Translations under genes and position numbers: made by a program
The notes under the pieces: model-generated
What the model saw: only the letters and a program-made list of their open reading frames with translations
Told to the model about the DNA's origin: nothing
Database searches by the model: none
Part shown: in pieces, positions 12,330 to 25,109 of the stretch
Layout of the letters: the number at the start of each line of letters is the position of its first letter
Numbering within the stretch: position 1 is the stretch's first letter
Assembly (NCBI GenBank): GCA_027972325.1
Contig: JAPMOS010000062.1
Location: 56,001-120,000, forward strand
DNA: 64,000 nucleotides
Origin: Paratrimastix pyriformis
Taxonomy: Eukaryota; Preaxostyla; Paratrimastigidae
Direction: 5' to 3'

Positions 12330-14334
12330 ATTGCATTTCTTCACTTTGACATCCAGAGCATTGGTCAGAAATCGCATTGTGCTCACATCGTTTTTCGACT
12401 GCGTTTTAATTCTTCCCCTTGTCCGTTCCACAGTTCTAAGTTGACTGTTTCTCGCACCCGCCCCTCGCCACCCGCCCCCGCCCCGTACAGGCCTGAAGCT
12501 CCTTGCCGGGTACTACGTCAAGTTCATCATGAGCCACGAGGAGTCGATCGAGCCGATGACCCTCAAGTCCTGGTCGCTCTACAACCAGTGCGTCACCCTG
12601 CCCGGCCTGGCCGCGGTGACCGTGGGCGCCTCATCCCCCGCCCCGACCCGCGTCCTGCCCGCCATTGCCGCCGCCACCGCGGGCCCGTTCATGCTCCAGC
12701 AGGCGGCTGCTCGCGGCCTGGCCGGTGCGCTGGCGCTTGCTGACGGGTTGGCCCTGACGGCCGACGCGAGCCCGTTCGTCTTCGGCGCGACCGGCACCAG
12801 CCCCGTCACGGCCCCCGCCCAGACGGTGCAGTTCGAGGTGCCGATGGCCGGCGACTGGGCCGTGAGCGCCGCCCTGCGGGGCGCCTCGGGGGCTGCCCTC
12901 GTCTACCTGCAACAGGCTGACAGTTCCGTGATGCCCCGTGATGGCACGTGTTTTTGTCCCTGTGTTCACCGTTGGCTTCCGCAAGTGCCCTGCCTTGCTT
13001 TCTTCCTGTGTCTTCTGTCATGCCTCGTGCCCACTTCTGCATCGGCCTGATTTTTCGCCGCTCGAGGCGGAAAGCAACGTGACTCTTGCGTGTCGCAACC
13101 TCCTCCCACCCTCTTCTCCCCCCCAGTGCCCGCTGCCCCCGCCTTCATCCGTCCCTGCCTCACCTTTCGCCTCCTCTTTTCCCCCTCCTGCCCATCCCGC
13201 AGCCTTCGTGTCCGCCAGCCAGCCCGCCCGGGCCTCCCTGCGCCTGACGGGCCTGTCTGCCGGCACCAAGATCGAGCTGCACGTTGGCTGCTCCCAGCCC
13301 GCGGCCGGCTGGCTGGTCGACCTGGTGGCAATCCCCGTCTCCGCCGCCACCCGTCCGTGTGGGTCGCCGCCCAGCCCTTCTGCCCCTTCTGCCCTTTCTG
13401 CCCCTTCTGCCCCTTCTGCCCTTTCTGCCCCTTCTGCCCTTTCTGCCCCTTCTGCCCCTTCTGCCCCTTCTGCCCCTTCTGCCCTTTCTGCCCCTTCTGC
13501 CCCCCCCCCCCCCCCCAGCCCGACCAATCCGCTCCCCATCTGACACCTCGGACCTCTTTTTTGCCTCGCCCTCTCGACCGGTGTGTTCGCTTTGGGTGAG
13601 ATTGTATGATGTTGATGTTGATGATGTTGATGATGTTGATAAAAGATTTTCATCAACCACATCTTCATCAACATCATCAACATCTTGCCCTCACCCTTTC
13701 TCGCCCCCGTGACACTGGCGAAAACTGACCTCACGCTCTCGCCAATGTCCCCGCTCTGCCTCTTCCCCCCCGGCTGCGGCGTGCGCAGAGGACACGCTCT
13801 TCATCGACCCCATTTCGGGCTCTGAGGACCTGGCCGACCCTGCCGTGGGCACGGAGGCCCGCCCCTTCAGCCACGCCGAGGACGCCTGGGAGGCCGTCTT
13901 CAGCCTGCCCACCACGGTCCGCTGACGACACCCCCACACACACACACACACCCCAAACCCCTCTCACCCACACCACCCATCCGTCGCCCACCCACCCCGC
14001 CAGCTTGTCTTCCTGCCCGGCAACCACACCATCCACAACTCCCTGGCCCTGGCGGCCACCGGGCCGAGCCCCCTGGTCATGACCTCGCTCACGGGCGCCG
14101 CCAGCGGGTACGCCTCGGCCCTGGACACGGTCCTCGACGCCCAGTTCTCATCCCGCATCCTGCGGGTCTCACGCGGGGCCGTCCTGGCCGTGCGCGGGCT
14201 GGGATTCACCCATGGGCACGTCACCGGTGAGGATGGTCTGCTCACGTACCCGTTCTTTATAAATAACTGGGTGATGATGATGACTGGGTGATGATGATGA
14301 TGACTGGGTGATGATGATGATGACTGGATGGTGG

Positions 14335-14396
<62 letters not shown>

Positions 14397-17124
14397 GTGA
14401 TGATGATGGTGGTGATGATGATGATTGGATGATGATTGGATGACGATTGGATGATGATTGGATGATGATTGGATGATGACTGGATGATGACGATGATTGG
14501 ATGATGACGATGACTGGATGATGTTTGGATGATGATGATGCTTCCTCGTGCTCTCCTCACGCCCCACCCGCCCCACCCACTCACTCGCCCCTCATTCCAC
14601 CCACTCACAGGCGGCGCGGCGTATCTTGAGGCGGCCACCTCGTCCTTCACCGACTGCGTCTTCACCGAGAACTCGGCCATCGGCAACATGCTGTGGGGCT
14701 CGGATGTCTTCGATGCCTACGGTGGGGCCGTGGTCGTCCGCCACGGCACGGCCTCCTTCTCGGGGTCCGCCACCGCCCCTCCCTGCCTTGGCAGCGGCCG
14801 TGGTGGCTGTGGGTGGGTGGTCATGAAGCAGATTGGATGATGGTGATGCTGGTGATGGTGATGGGTTGATGATTGGGTGATGATGATTGGATGTGATTGG
14901 ATGCTAATTGGGTGATGATTGGGCGGTGGTCGATGAGGATGAGGATGATTGGGTAGCGATGATGGATGGGTGACTGCACAGCCCTTCCTCTTCTCATTCC
15001 ACTCCGGCCCGCCCGCTCGTCCAACAGCTGCGTCTTCTCGCACAACGTGGGCAACTTTGGTGGTGCCCTGGCCACCTATGCCTACGGCGCGGCCAACATC
15101 ACGGGCTGCACCTTCGACCATAACCTGGGCACCCTCGGTCCGTCCCCCGACCCCATCATCCCATCATCATCGTCATCCAGGCATCATCGTCATCCAGGCA
15201 TCATCGTCATCACCATCATCCAGTCATCACCATCATCACCATCATCATCACTATCATCATCACCATCATCATCATCATCACCACCTTCGACCATAACTTG
15301 GGCACCCTCGGTCCGTCCCGCCCCACATCCCATCATTCCATCCAATCATCGCCATCCAGTCATCATCACACAGCACATAATCACCTCACACTTTCTGTTT
15401 GACACCCAGCTCGCCCCTTTCTGCCACCCGCCTCACGCACGGCATGGATCCGCGACCTGTTCCATTCACCCACACTGTCCGCCACCCTCCTCACACATCA
15501 CTCCCTCCCCCCGGGGGACCACACAGGCGGAGCACTGTATTCCTGGATCCGCGACCTGCTTGTCGAATCGTGCGTCTTCACGGAGAACCAGGCCATGCTG
15601 AAGCCCTCCGATAAGATGGCCGAGGAGGGCTGGGGCAACTACGGCGGCGCCGTGGCCCTGGACTCGGTGCCGCTCTACCAGCAGTCCACCCGCATCGTGG
15701 GGTCCCTCTTCGAGGGCAACTCGTCCGTCTTGGGCCGGGCGGTGTGGCATTGGAGGGTGCTTGCTTGGTGGGTGTTTGAAGGGTGTTGGGTGTTTTGGTG
15801 CTCTGTGTGTCTGTGTCTGTGTGTGCCTGTGTGTGTGTCTCTGTCTCTGTGTGTCTCTGTGTCTCTGATGCGCATCGTGGGGTCCCTCTTCGAGGGCACA
15901 ACTCGTCCATTTTGCGGCGCGTGTGGGATTGCAAAGCAGCGGAGTCGGATGTTGGGTGATGGCGAATCATCATCATCCATCCAACCATCGTCTTTTTTTC
16001 TTCTTCCTTCTGCAGGGCCGAGTGGGGCGGCGGCGTGTACATCAACAACGACATCACCTCCACCGCCTACCCGTTCGAGGTCTCGCAATGAACAGCCATC
16101 GCCATCGCCACTTTGCCCCACACGGCAGACAGACGTCATTTTGTGATTTCTTGTTCGTCACTGCCCCTCCTCCCACGCGGCGTCACACGTCAGGCATCAT
16201 CATTTTGTGATTTCTTGTTCGCCACCGGCCCCGCCCCGCCCCGCCCGCCCTGTCTCTCCCGCCGCCTACCCACCACTCGCCCCGGCCTCCCGAGTCCACC
16301 CAAGTTCGCTCAAGCGGTGGCGTCATTTGAGACTGATTGGATGATTGGGTGATGATTGGATGATGATTGGATGATGATGCTCACACTACTTTTCGTCACC
16401 CACGCACACACTGACACACACAGGTGGACATCAGTCTGTGCCAGTTCCGCCAGAACCACGTGTGGAGCGTCAACACGTCCTCCCTGTGCTGCGGCGGCGC
16501 CCTGGCTGCCTGGTCGGCCCTGAACAACGTCGAGGTCAAGGTGGACCAGGTCTGACTGCCCCCCGTCCACATCCCCACCCACCCGCCTGTCCGCCTGCCC
16601 CGCTCATCTGACCGCCCGCCAGCCCGCCAGCCCGCATGCACACAATGCACGTCAACCCGCCCGCCTGCCCTGACATCTGCCCGCCCCCCTGCTCCTGCAC
16701 TCATCCTGTCATCACTATCATGATCCCATCATCAGGGCTCATCATCAGGGCCCATCATCATCATCATGGGCCTATCATCATTATCCCATCATCATCATCA
16801 TCATCCCATCATCCCATCATCATCATCATCATCATCCCATCATCCCATCATCCCGATTATCAGCAGCACCAGCAGCATCATTATCATCGCCCTCCCCGTC
16901 CCCCCAACAGTCGACCTTCACCGAGAACACGGCCCAGGCCCGCGGCGGTGCGGTGTGCATGGAGGGCCCTGTCAGCCTGACCATGAGCCAGTCCTCAATC
17001 GCCAACAACAAGGCTCTGCCCACCACCTTTGGCGGCGCCCTCCTCTACCAGTCCGTCCGGGGCTCTCTCCCCCGTCATCGTCATCGTCATCATCATCATC
17101 ATCATCTGCTCATCATCATCATCC

Positions 17125-17159
<35 letters not shown>

Positions 17160-18630
17160 CTTCATCATCATCATCATCATCATCCCTTCATCATCATCAT
17201 CATCCCTTCATCATCATCATCCCTTCATCATCATCATCCCTTCATCATCATCATCCCTTCATCATCATCACATCATCATCATCACCACCACCACCACCAC
17301 CACCACCACCACCACCACCACCACCACCACCACCACCACCACCACCACCACCACCACCACCACCACCACCACCACCACCACCACCACCACCACCACCACC
17401 ACCACCACCACCACCACCACCACCACCACCACCACCACCACCACCACCACCACCACCACCACCACCACCACCACCACCACCACCACCACCACCACCACCA
17501 CCACCACCACCACCACCACCACCACCACCACCACCACCACCACCACCACCACCACCACCACCACCACCACCACCACCACCACCACCACCACCACCACCAC
17601 CACCACCACCACCACCACCACCACCACCACCACCACCACCACCACCACCACCACCACCACCACCACCACCACCACCACCACCACCACCACCACCACCACC
17701 ACCACCACCACCACCACCACCACCACCACCACCACCACCACCACCACCACCACCACCACCCCTGCAGGAGCGTTGGCGGTGCGCTGTACTGCAACAGCTG
17801 CCTGGCGGACGTGGAGGACGTGATCATCACGGGCAACGGGTTCAACGACCTGACCGAGGCCTACGACATTGACTCGATCCACTGCGTGGGCACCACCGCC
17901 GGCGCCTGCGCCACCTGCGGGGCCACCAACGCCTGCCAGCGGTGCCAGTCCGGTCCGCCCGGTGCGGCGCTGGGTGGTGGGCGTGGCATGCCACGATGGG
18001 CGGATGGCGGTGGCGGTGGCGGTGACAGTGGCAGTGACGGCAATGGTGGTGGCAGTGACAGTGGTGGTGGCGGTGATCTGATGATGAGGAGTCATGCGCT
18101 GCTGACCGCACGGTGGGTTTTTTCCAGTCGGCTGTGCATCGCGCCTCGCCCGCCTCTCACCCCCTTTGCTGCCTGTTTTTTGTGTGTGCTGCTGCACTGT
18201 GCTGATTGGCGGTGGTGCCGGTGCCGATGCGCTGCAGGTTCGGTCATTCCGCTGCTGTGTGACGACGCCCCCGCGGGCGCCTCGGTCCAGTGCGACATCA
18301 ACCAGGGCTGCATCACCACCAAGATCGCCACCGGTCCGCGCGCCCACGACCCCCCTTGCGCCCCTGATGGATGACAACCAAACGCGTTCGCCCGGTCCTC
18401 CAGCCATCCCTTGTTCAATATCTGCATCATCTCTTCATCATCCCATCTTCACCATCATCCCGCTGGCCCGCGCTACTCATTTCCAAATCCCGATCCCCAC
18501 TCGCCCACTCACCGACTCATCATCATCGCCAGTCCCTTTGATCCACACACATCATCCAGTCCTCGGCATCATCATCATCCAATCATCATCCAATCATCAT
18601 CCAATCATCATCATCCAATCATCATCATCC

Positions 18631-18681
<51 letters not shown>

Positions 18682-20170
18682 TCTACATATATAAATACCG
18701 AAAAACAGGGACGTCTTTTCGGGGGAAGGAACTGAGGGTGGCCTTCCAAAAATCTGTAAAATCCCAGGGCTCTCCCCCCGGCACCGACCCGACCCAAAGG
18801 CAGTTGGTATTTTTAGTCCTCATGCCGTCGGACTTTTGCCAACTTAGGGGCAACACGCCATTTGCCAGGGGGAGAGTGCAGCCGTCATCACACCCTATGT
18901 GTTCGGGACCGGCTTACCGCAGCACTGCGGGGACGTCCACAGGCCACAGTGGTATCCTGGAGAGCGCACCGTGTTGTTGGAGTGGGGTCCGGCCAGCTGT
19001 CCGTGCGGCTCGGTCACCGTGGACCAGCACCCGAGAGAACCCGTCGCAAGGCCGGGATGGTAGGGGCATACATCAGGGGGGGATCGCCAACCTTGACCGG
19101 GCGGGCCATTGTGCTTCGGGTCTCCAAGCGGGTTCGGGCGGTGGTGGGCTAAGCTAGGCATCAAGGGCAGGGGCCAGAGAGCGCTACCATGTGTCGCACC
19201 GATTTCGCAACGATTTAGCAACATTTTCGCAACAGTGTTGTCCGGACAACGATCGCACCTGAAGGTGGGGCCGGACGCAGCCTGGGCGCCACAGGCGCAT
19301 GAGAGTCTACCAGGTCTACTAAGCCTACTGTGTCTTGCGGCATTTCGGCTTTTCGGCCCTTCGGCCCCTCCGACCCCATCTTCACAAGTCCCCCAAGGGG
19401 GGGTGCCCCTGATATACCCTACTTGGGAGGCACCTCCTATAAATTTTGGGACACGATCCAAAAATATTATGGGATCATGTCAAATTTCAAAATGGTCGGA
19501 GAAGGATGGCGACCTCACCAGTCGGTCGGGGGACCCCAACATATGTTTAGAAGCGGGGGTCGTGGTGGCCCCCAGGTCAACCCTTCCCCGGGGGGATAGC
19601 CACCAAGGTCGAAAATTCAAACAGGCTCAAACGGGTCGGGGAAGGATGGCGACCTCACCAGTCGTTCGGGCCACCTTGCCCTATCATCGCAGGGTGGTCG
19701 CGATCGACTCCAGGTCAACCCTTCCCCGGGGGGATAGCCACCAAGGTCAAAATTTCAAACAGGCTCAAACGGGTCGGGGAAGGATGACGACCTGACCGTT
19801 CGCTGGAGGGACCCATAAATCCAGCGAACCGTGGTCGTGGTGGCCCCCCGGTCAACCCTTCCCCGGGGGGATAGCCACCAAGGTCAAAATTTCAAACAGG
19901 TCGGGGAAGCACGGCGACCTCACTGTTCGCTGGAGGGACCCATAAATCCAGCGAACCGTGGTCGGGACCGGCCGCCGATCGACCCTTCCCCGGGGGGATA
20001 GCCACCAAGGTCGAAATTTCAAACGGGTCGGGAAGGACGGCGACCTCACCAGTCGTTCGGACCACCCTGCCATATCACCGCAGGGTGGTCGCGGTCGACT
20101 CCAGGTCAACCCTTCCCCGGGGAGATAGCCACCAGATTGAAAGCGTAACGAAGCGAGCTCGCCTGACTTG

Positions 20171-20216
<46 letters not shown>

Positions 20217-20459
20217 ATCATCCTCGTCATCTCAGACACCATCCGGCTGGCTCTTCTCATCACGATGCCCCCCACTGCTCTGCTTTGCAGATCCGCCCCT
20301 CGGAGGTTCCAATCAGCATCATCCAATCAGCAGAGCATCCAGTCATCATCATCATCTTCATCATCACCATCACCATCATCTTCTCATCTTCATCGCCATC
20401 ATCATCAATCATCCAATCATCATCATCCAATCATCATCATCATCCAATCATCATCATCC

Positions 20460-20494
<35 letters not shown>

Positions 20495-22768
20495 CCATCA
20501 TCATCTCATTTCCAGATCCGCGCATCGACACGATCGAGCCCTCGGAGGTTCCCATGGAGGGCGGCACGGTCCTGCAGCTGACGGGCTACTTCGGCGAGTC
20601 GGCCGCCGAGCTGGTGGCCCTCCAGGTGGGCGGCGCCATGTGTGCGCCCTTCCGCTGGATCGACAGGTCCGCCTCCACCCGCCGCCCCTGCCGCAATGAT
20701 TTGTGTCCGGTGCTGTGCGCCTCTGTGTATCTGCCTGTGTCTGCCTGTGTCTAGTGTCTGTCTCTGGTCTGTGTCTGTCTGTGTCTAGTGTCTGTATGTG
20801 ACTGTGTCTCTGCCTGTGTCTCTGCCTGTGTCTGCGCCTGTCTGCGCCTGTCTGTGCCTGTCTGTGCCTGTCTGTGCCTGTGCCTGCCTGTGCCTGTGCC
20901 TGTGTCTGCGCCTGTGTCTGCGCCTGTGTCTGCGCCTGTGTCTGTGTCTGCGCCTGTGTCTGCGCCTGTGTCTGCGCCTGTGTCTGCGCCTGTGTCTGCG
21001 CATGTGTCTGCGCATGTGTCTGCGCCTGTGTCTGCGCCTGTGTCTGTGTCTGCGCCTGTGTCTGCGCATGTGTCTGCGCATGTGTCTGCGCCTGTGTCTG
21101 CGCCTGTGTCTGTGTCTGCGCCTGTGTCTGCGCCTGTGTCTGCGCCTGTGTCTGTGTCTGTCTGTGTGATGCTTGACGTTCCTGGACGTGTGCCGCCTCG
21201 TCCTGCCCCGCCACCAGTGCCCCATCCCCGCCGTGCTCGGTTTTCAGATCGTTGTGTCTTTCCCCTGCCCTGCTCAGCACCCATGCCGAGTGCACCACCA
21301 CCCCCGCCCTGCTCGGTTTTTCATATCGTTGTGTGCCTGTGTGCCGCTCCCCCCTGCCCTGCGCTACAGCACCCATGCCGAGTGCACCACCCCCCCGATG
21401 GAGGCCGGCTACCGCGAGATGCAGATCTCCAGCCCGCTGACCTCGGCCACCTCCTTCCCCCGCCTGCTGCCCCAGGGTCTGCCTGAAATCCCCCCTCCAG
21501 CACCTCCACTGCTGTCATCCCCATCCTCCGCCATCGTTGCCCCCCATCGGACTCATGATCACCACTCAAGTCGGGATTTGCAGCAGAGAGAAAAAACATC
21601 GGCAGCAGCACCAGCACCAGCATCATCATCAATCATCATCAATCATCATCAATCATCATCAATCATCATCAATCATCATCAATCATCATCAATCATCATC
21701 AACATCATCATCAATGATCATCAATCATCAACATAAGCAGCAGACGTGCATGATGATCTTGGAGTCTGTGATATTATACCGTGCTCAGAGGAAAACGCGC
21801 ACTAACCTCTTACTGGCGGCGCCTTCATCATCTTCCTCCGCTCTGCCGCGCCTTTTCCGCTCAGACTCGAACGCGATGGCGACCCTGGAGAGCATCGTCC
21901 TGTCTGCGGGCACCCTGAGCCCCGAGTTCCAGCCCGGCCTGCGCTACTACGAGGCCACCGTCCGTCACATCCCACACCGCCACAGCCCTCGTCGACCACA
22001 TATCTCGCACGCGCACGGTGTCCTTCCCAGGCTTGCCCCTCGACCGCCCACTCACGTCCTCTCCCGCCCTTTCCCCCCCAGACGAGCGGCGTGGCCAGCC
22101 TGCAGCTGACTGCCACCCCGACCGCCCCCGGGGCCGCCGTCGCCGTGAACGGCGAGGCCTCCTCGGTCCCCGTGCCCCTCCGTGACGGTGCCAACGTCGT
22201 CTACATCAACGTCACCGCCGCCGACGGGGTGAGCACCGCCCAGTACATGGTCTTCGTCCGGGCGGCCGTCCCCGCCGCCGACGCCACCGGCAGCAAGGGT
22301 CCGTCTCCCCCGAGCCAAGCCCAACACAAGTCAACACAAGTCAACACAAGTCAACACAAGTCAACACAAGTCAACACAAGTCAACACAAGTCAACACAAG
22401 CCAACACAAGCCAACACAAGCCAACACAAGCACCGCTTGTATGGATGACGGGTTGACGGGATGCCGAGAAGAGAAAGAGAAGAGGGACGGATCCTTTGGG
22501 GGGCGTTTTTTCCAATCATGCGTCGGTTGTTCATCCGTCTTCCCCCCCCCCCCCCCGCACTCCTCCGCCGGCAGGTCTGATCATCGGCCTGAGCGCGGGC
22601 CTCGGTGGCGGCCTGCTCGTCCTGGCGGCCGTCGTTCCCGTTCTGGTCGTGGCTCTGGTTCGCTCGCGCCGCGCCGCCCGCGGTGCCGCTGCCGCCTCCC
22701 CGGCCGCCGGCCCCGCCGCCAAGGAGGTTCCCCTGCAGGCCAACGTTGCCCATGCGACCTCCGCTTAG
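8296..22768 (+). CDS. Surface gene A: beta-helix/IPT/cadherin-like membrane protein, 26 exons
   Basis: Exons: 8296-8409, 8462-8617, 8671-8775, 9240-9662, 10059-10167, 10381-10442, 10732-10876, 11530-11594, 11901-12006, 12491-12922, 13203-13352, 13789-13916, 14004-14235, 14611-14764, 15028-15137, 15527-15722, 16016-16079, 16424-16549, 16911-17050, 17768-17952, 18238-18333, 20516-20666, 21370-21476, 21865-21959, 22082-22298, 22575-22768. All phases fit; 1353 aa. Signal peptide MRGLLFIFAALAFATA; about 600 unrecognised residues; a parallel beta-helix with Pmp-type GGA[ALIV] and FxxN motifs (FTENSA, GGAVVV, FSHNVGNFGGAL, GGALYS, FEGN, GGALAA, FTENTA); a Cys-rich block ACATCGATNACQRCQSG; an IPT/TIG-like domain (IEPSEVPMEGGTVLQLTGYF); a cadherin-like beta-sandwich (LSAGTLSPEF...[24 protein letters not shown]); a Gly/Ala/Leu membrane helix and a short basic tail. 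Probably a large type I cell-surface adhesin or receptor (inference). Gene B and C conserve the exon boundaries. Confidence 0.85.
10509..10651. repeat. (GAT)n microsatellite in gene A intron 6
   Basis: Interrupted then pure GAT triplets directly after the donor-side unique sequence of the intron. Non-coding because it lies between two exons conserved with gene B. Confidence 0.9.
10934..11393. repeat. (CAC)n tract of about 425 bp plus CCCA repeats, gene A intron 7
   Basis: An almost perfect CAC/GTG trinucleotide run, ending in CCCA repeats. It reads as poly-His, poly-Thr or poly-Pro on one strand and poly-Trp, poly-Val or poly-Gly on the other, but sits in the intron between exons 10732-10876 and 11530-11594. 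Confidence 0.95.
13376..13516. repeat. CTTCTGCCC minisatellite and poly-C, gene A intron 11
   Basis: About 14 tandem copies of a CTTCTGCCC/CTTTCTGCC unit followed by a run of Cs. Strongly pyrimidine-rich on the sense strand, just downstream of the intron donor. Confidence 0.9.
14268..14545. repeat. (GAT)n and GATGATTG repeats, gene A intron 13
   Basis: Imperfect GAT arrays with a pure core near 14337-14395. They occupy most of the 375-nt intron between exons ending at 14235 and starting at 14611. Confidence 0.9.
17085..17760. repeat. (CAT)n then (CAC)n, about 680 bp, gene A intron 19
   Basis: ATC/CAT triplets with CCCTTCATC blocks (17085-17280) pass into an uninterrupted CAC/ACC run of about 480 bp that ends immediately before the acceptor (CCCCTGCAG). 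This leaves almost no ordinary polypyrimidine tract or branch-point region near the acceptor. Confidence 0.95.
18690..20168. mobile_element. Unidentified 1.45-kb insertion in gene A intron 21
   Basis: Complex sequence bounded on both sides by CAT repeats, unlike any other intron here. The left part (18690-19490) contains an AT-rich start with TATATAAAT and no recognised ORF. The right part is a minisatellite of about 120-140 bp whose core CAACCCTTCCCCGGGGGGAT recurs near 19580, 19715, 19855, 19983 and 20106. No terminal inverted repeats or target duplication were found by eye, so the class is unknown. Confidence 0.45.
20740..21172. repeat. CTGTGTCTGCGC repeat array, gene A intron 22
   Basis: About 430 bp of CTGTGTCTG and CTGCGCCTGTGT units with higher-order periodicity. 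It lies between exons 20516-20666 and 21370-21476. Confidence 0.9.
22318..22432. repeat. CAACACAAGT 10-bp array, gene A intron 25
   Basis: About 11 tandem decamers, seven CAACACAAGT followed by CAACACAAGC variants, in the last intron before the membrane-helix exon. Confidence 0.9.
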
Positions 22769-23658
22769 ACGGGATAATAACCAAACAACTGTAATAAGAG
22801 CTTTTGGCCCCTTTCGTTGTTGTTCTTGTTGTTGTTTTGACCCTGTGACCGATCCCCCCCTTTTTCGACCCCTTGGCTGTGTCCCCCACCCCCACCCCCC
22901 GCCGCCGGCCCAGTTTGGGCATGAACGGAGGGGGAGGGGGGGTGGAATGCGCAAGGGCGGAAGGGGGGAGGTCGAACAAACACACGGCTGTTTTTCTTCT
23001 TCTTCTTCTTCTTCGTTTTTTGCTTTCCCTTCCGTCTTGTTTCCGTTTCTCTTTTTCTTTGCCCTCTGTACTTTCGCTCCTTCGAAGTTGGTTGAGTCAA
23101 GAAAAACGTATCGGGTCGTCGTCTGCCCTGCGTGCGCACCCCCGGCCTGGGGACCAACTTTCAAGTGGTGCTCGAGGGTGATGCTCTGGGCCGCTCGAGG
23201 AGCAGGTCTTCTGTGGTGGGAGGGTCTTGGTGCCCTGTTGCGCAGCCCTGGCGCCGAGGGCGCGGGGGCAAGGCCAATGGCGGGACGCGGAGCGCAACCC
23301 GCACAAGTTTGAAGACTGCAGAGCGGACAGAGAGCGCGAAGTGCGGGTAACCGATTGCGAGGACGAGGATGCCGTATGCCAGTACTGAAGACGGGACGGG
23401 AACCGACCGCGGCCGCTGAGCTGTGGCCGGAGTTGCTGGAGAGCGGATAAAACCTTTTGTGATTTCTTTCTCATGGCTCCTGAGCACACGAGGCTGCATT
23501 AACACGAGACTGACTGACTGGCTCGCTCTGGCGTGCATTGTGCTGGCTGCGAGATCTGGCCGCCCAAGAGCGGGATGTTGGCCCAGTGGGCCTCCTCAGG
23601 AAGCCTGGCCCCACTCACACACTGACTGTGTGTGGTCAATCCGCTGACCTTCTTGTAG
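22769..23658. other. Intergenic after gene A
   Basis: Contains a TTC repeat near 22990-23015 and otherwise ordinary sequence. No RNA gene or conserved ORF seen. Both flanking genes point in the plus direction, so this region should hold the gene A 3' end and the next promoter. Confidence 0.4.
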
Positions 23659-25109
23659 GGTTTCAGTAGATGAGAAACCTGCGCGTCTGGTAAACCTTGA
23701 AGAATTGGGGCCGGATGTTGCGGCCATCAAGGGGGCTATTGCTTCTCGTTTCAACGTCGCTCAAGTTGTGTCAGTCTCATTCTTGTTAAATTCGAATTCT
23801 TCTGGAGTTCCATTCTATGTGGAACTTGACGCTCTTTCCAGTTTGCCGGCAAAACTGGACGCTGCGTGAATCTCGGGTAATTATCAAAGCGACTTCAGGT
23901 TCCTTCGCTGGCGCGGAATTGGAGTACAGGAGGCAATGCGATGAAATGCACATTCTGGTGCAGCGTTTGCTGGAACCGTGCCTTCTCATGCTCGTCTCGA
24001 CTCCAACTGACCTGCTCTTCCTAGCTCCTCTCGAGTCCTCAATTCAGCGGATCCCAAGTCTGTGGGGTTTCCGGCCATTGGTCGAGTTCCCTTTTTTTCA
24101 GCAGGCGGCTCACCCGCGCAGCCTGACTTTCACTCTCCAGTTTTGCCGGCGGACGCTCCAGACTTTCGGACAAGACGAAATCTTTTGAGCAGTTGACTGC
24201 ACAATATGTTCGTCGCATCCTACAAACACCCGGAGCCAACCCCAGTCAGTGTGGTGGTCAACGGTCGTCTCCCGTGAATTTTTCTCGTTTCGGCAGATGG
24301 GCCCCTGATTTCGTCGACCGTGCCCTGTTTGACATCGCAAAGCCGATTTCCCTGTTCGCTTCCATTGGGGGAGCTCCGCCGTCGCCTTCGACGGACCAAG
24401 CGCAGATCCTCCGCCCGGTCGCACTCACCCCGGCAGGCACTTGCGGCACCAGGTCTCTCAGTCTTTTTCTGCAGAACACTTTTTTCATCGTCGGTGTCTC
24501 CTTTTCCTAAGACCTTCCCCCACTGCGGAGGAATGCATCGCCAACTTTTATGTCGTGGGGGAGGCCAGCGTCTCATGGGCCGAACTCGAGAACCAATTGG
24601 ACAAGCTGCATGGCTCGTTGAGCGCCCTCGCATCGCCATCGCCACCACCGCTATCCCGCCCGCCTGACCACCTGCCAGCGGCGATATCACCTTCCCTGGC
24701 CGTCCCCTCGGCCCCGCGAGGCCCCCTTCTCCCAACTCCCCCACCACGACCGCCTTCCCCCGAGGACTCGCTGAGCGACCACAGGCCGGCAGGTTCCCCT
24801 TCTTCACTCTCGACCAGCCGAACTCCCCCTCTGGCCAACTCGCCACCGCCGCAGGGCCGGCCGTGTTCTCGCCCGTCCTCCCGGCTCAGCGGCTCGGCAC
24901 CTCTCTCCATCGACCGGAACCGCCTGCGGCCCGCGGACCGCCCAGCTCTCCCTCTGCTGCCGCTCCACCCGGGGGTGTGTTTGCTCCCCGCGGATCCGAG
25001 GCTGCGGACTGATTTGCACGATCGCTTCCAGGAGTATGTCCCTAAGGCGGGGCTGACCCGGTATTTGGTGGCCGAGGCTTCACCTGTTCCTCCCGCCTTG
25101 CCCCCCTGA
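23659..25109 (+). CDS. Unrecognised multi-exon gene, 5' end and exon chain uncertain
   Basis: Open segments in several frames are linked by the same kind of donors as the solid genes (GTCTC at 23994 with acceptor at 24024, GTCTG near 24058, GTCAG near 24245, GTCGC near 24418). Segments include VSVDEKPARLVNLEELGPDV, VRRILQTPGANP, WAPDFVDRALFDIAKPISLF and, at the 3' end, a 220-residue Pro/Ser-rich region ending at TGA 25107-25109. The first segment (xLVNLEELGPDVAAIKGAI) loosely resembles the ubiquitin-like N-terminus of Crinkler proteins, but that is a guess. No start codon was fixed. It converges on the F-box gene. Confidence 0.4.

Noticed and set aside
13018-13734. Antisense Glu/Ala/Gly-rich ORFs at the CTTCTGCCC repeat
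   Set aside because: Repeat translation opposite a well-supported gene A exon (13203-13352) and its intron.
14227-14232. Canonical GTGAG donor at the end of gene A exon 13
   Set aside because: Genes B and C show the exon continues (GDDG, GEDG) to a GTCCG or GTCTG donor at the same place, so GTGAG here is coding sequence.
19109-19795. 228-residue ORF in gene A intron 21
   Set aside because: It runs into the minisatellite and repeats its translation; no domain or codon pattern supports it.
20868-21170. Cys/Val/Ser-rich and Arg/His-rich repeat ORFs
   Set aside because: Both come from the CTGTGTCTGCGC array in gene A intron 22; no start, no conserved flank.
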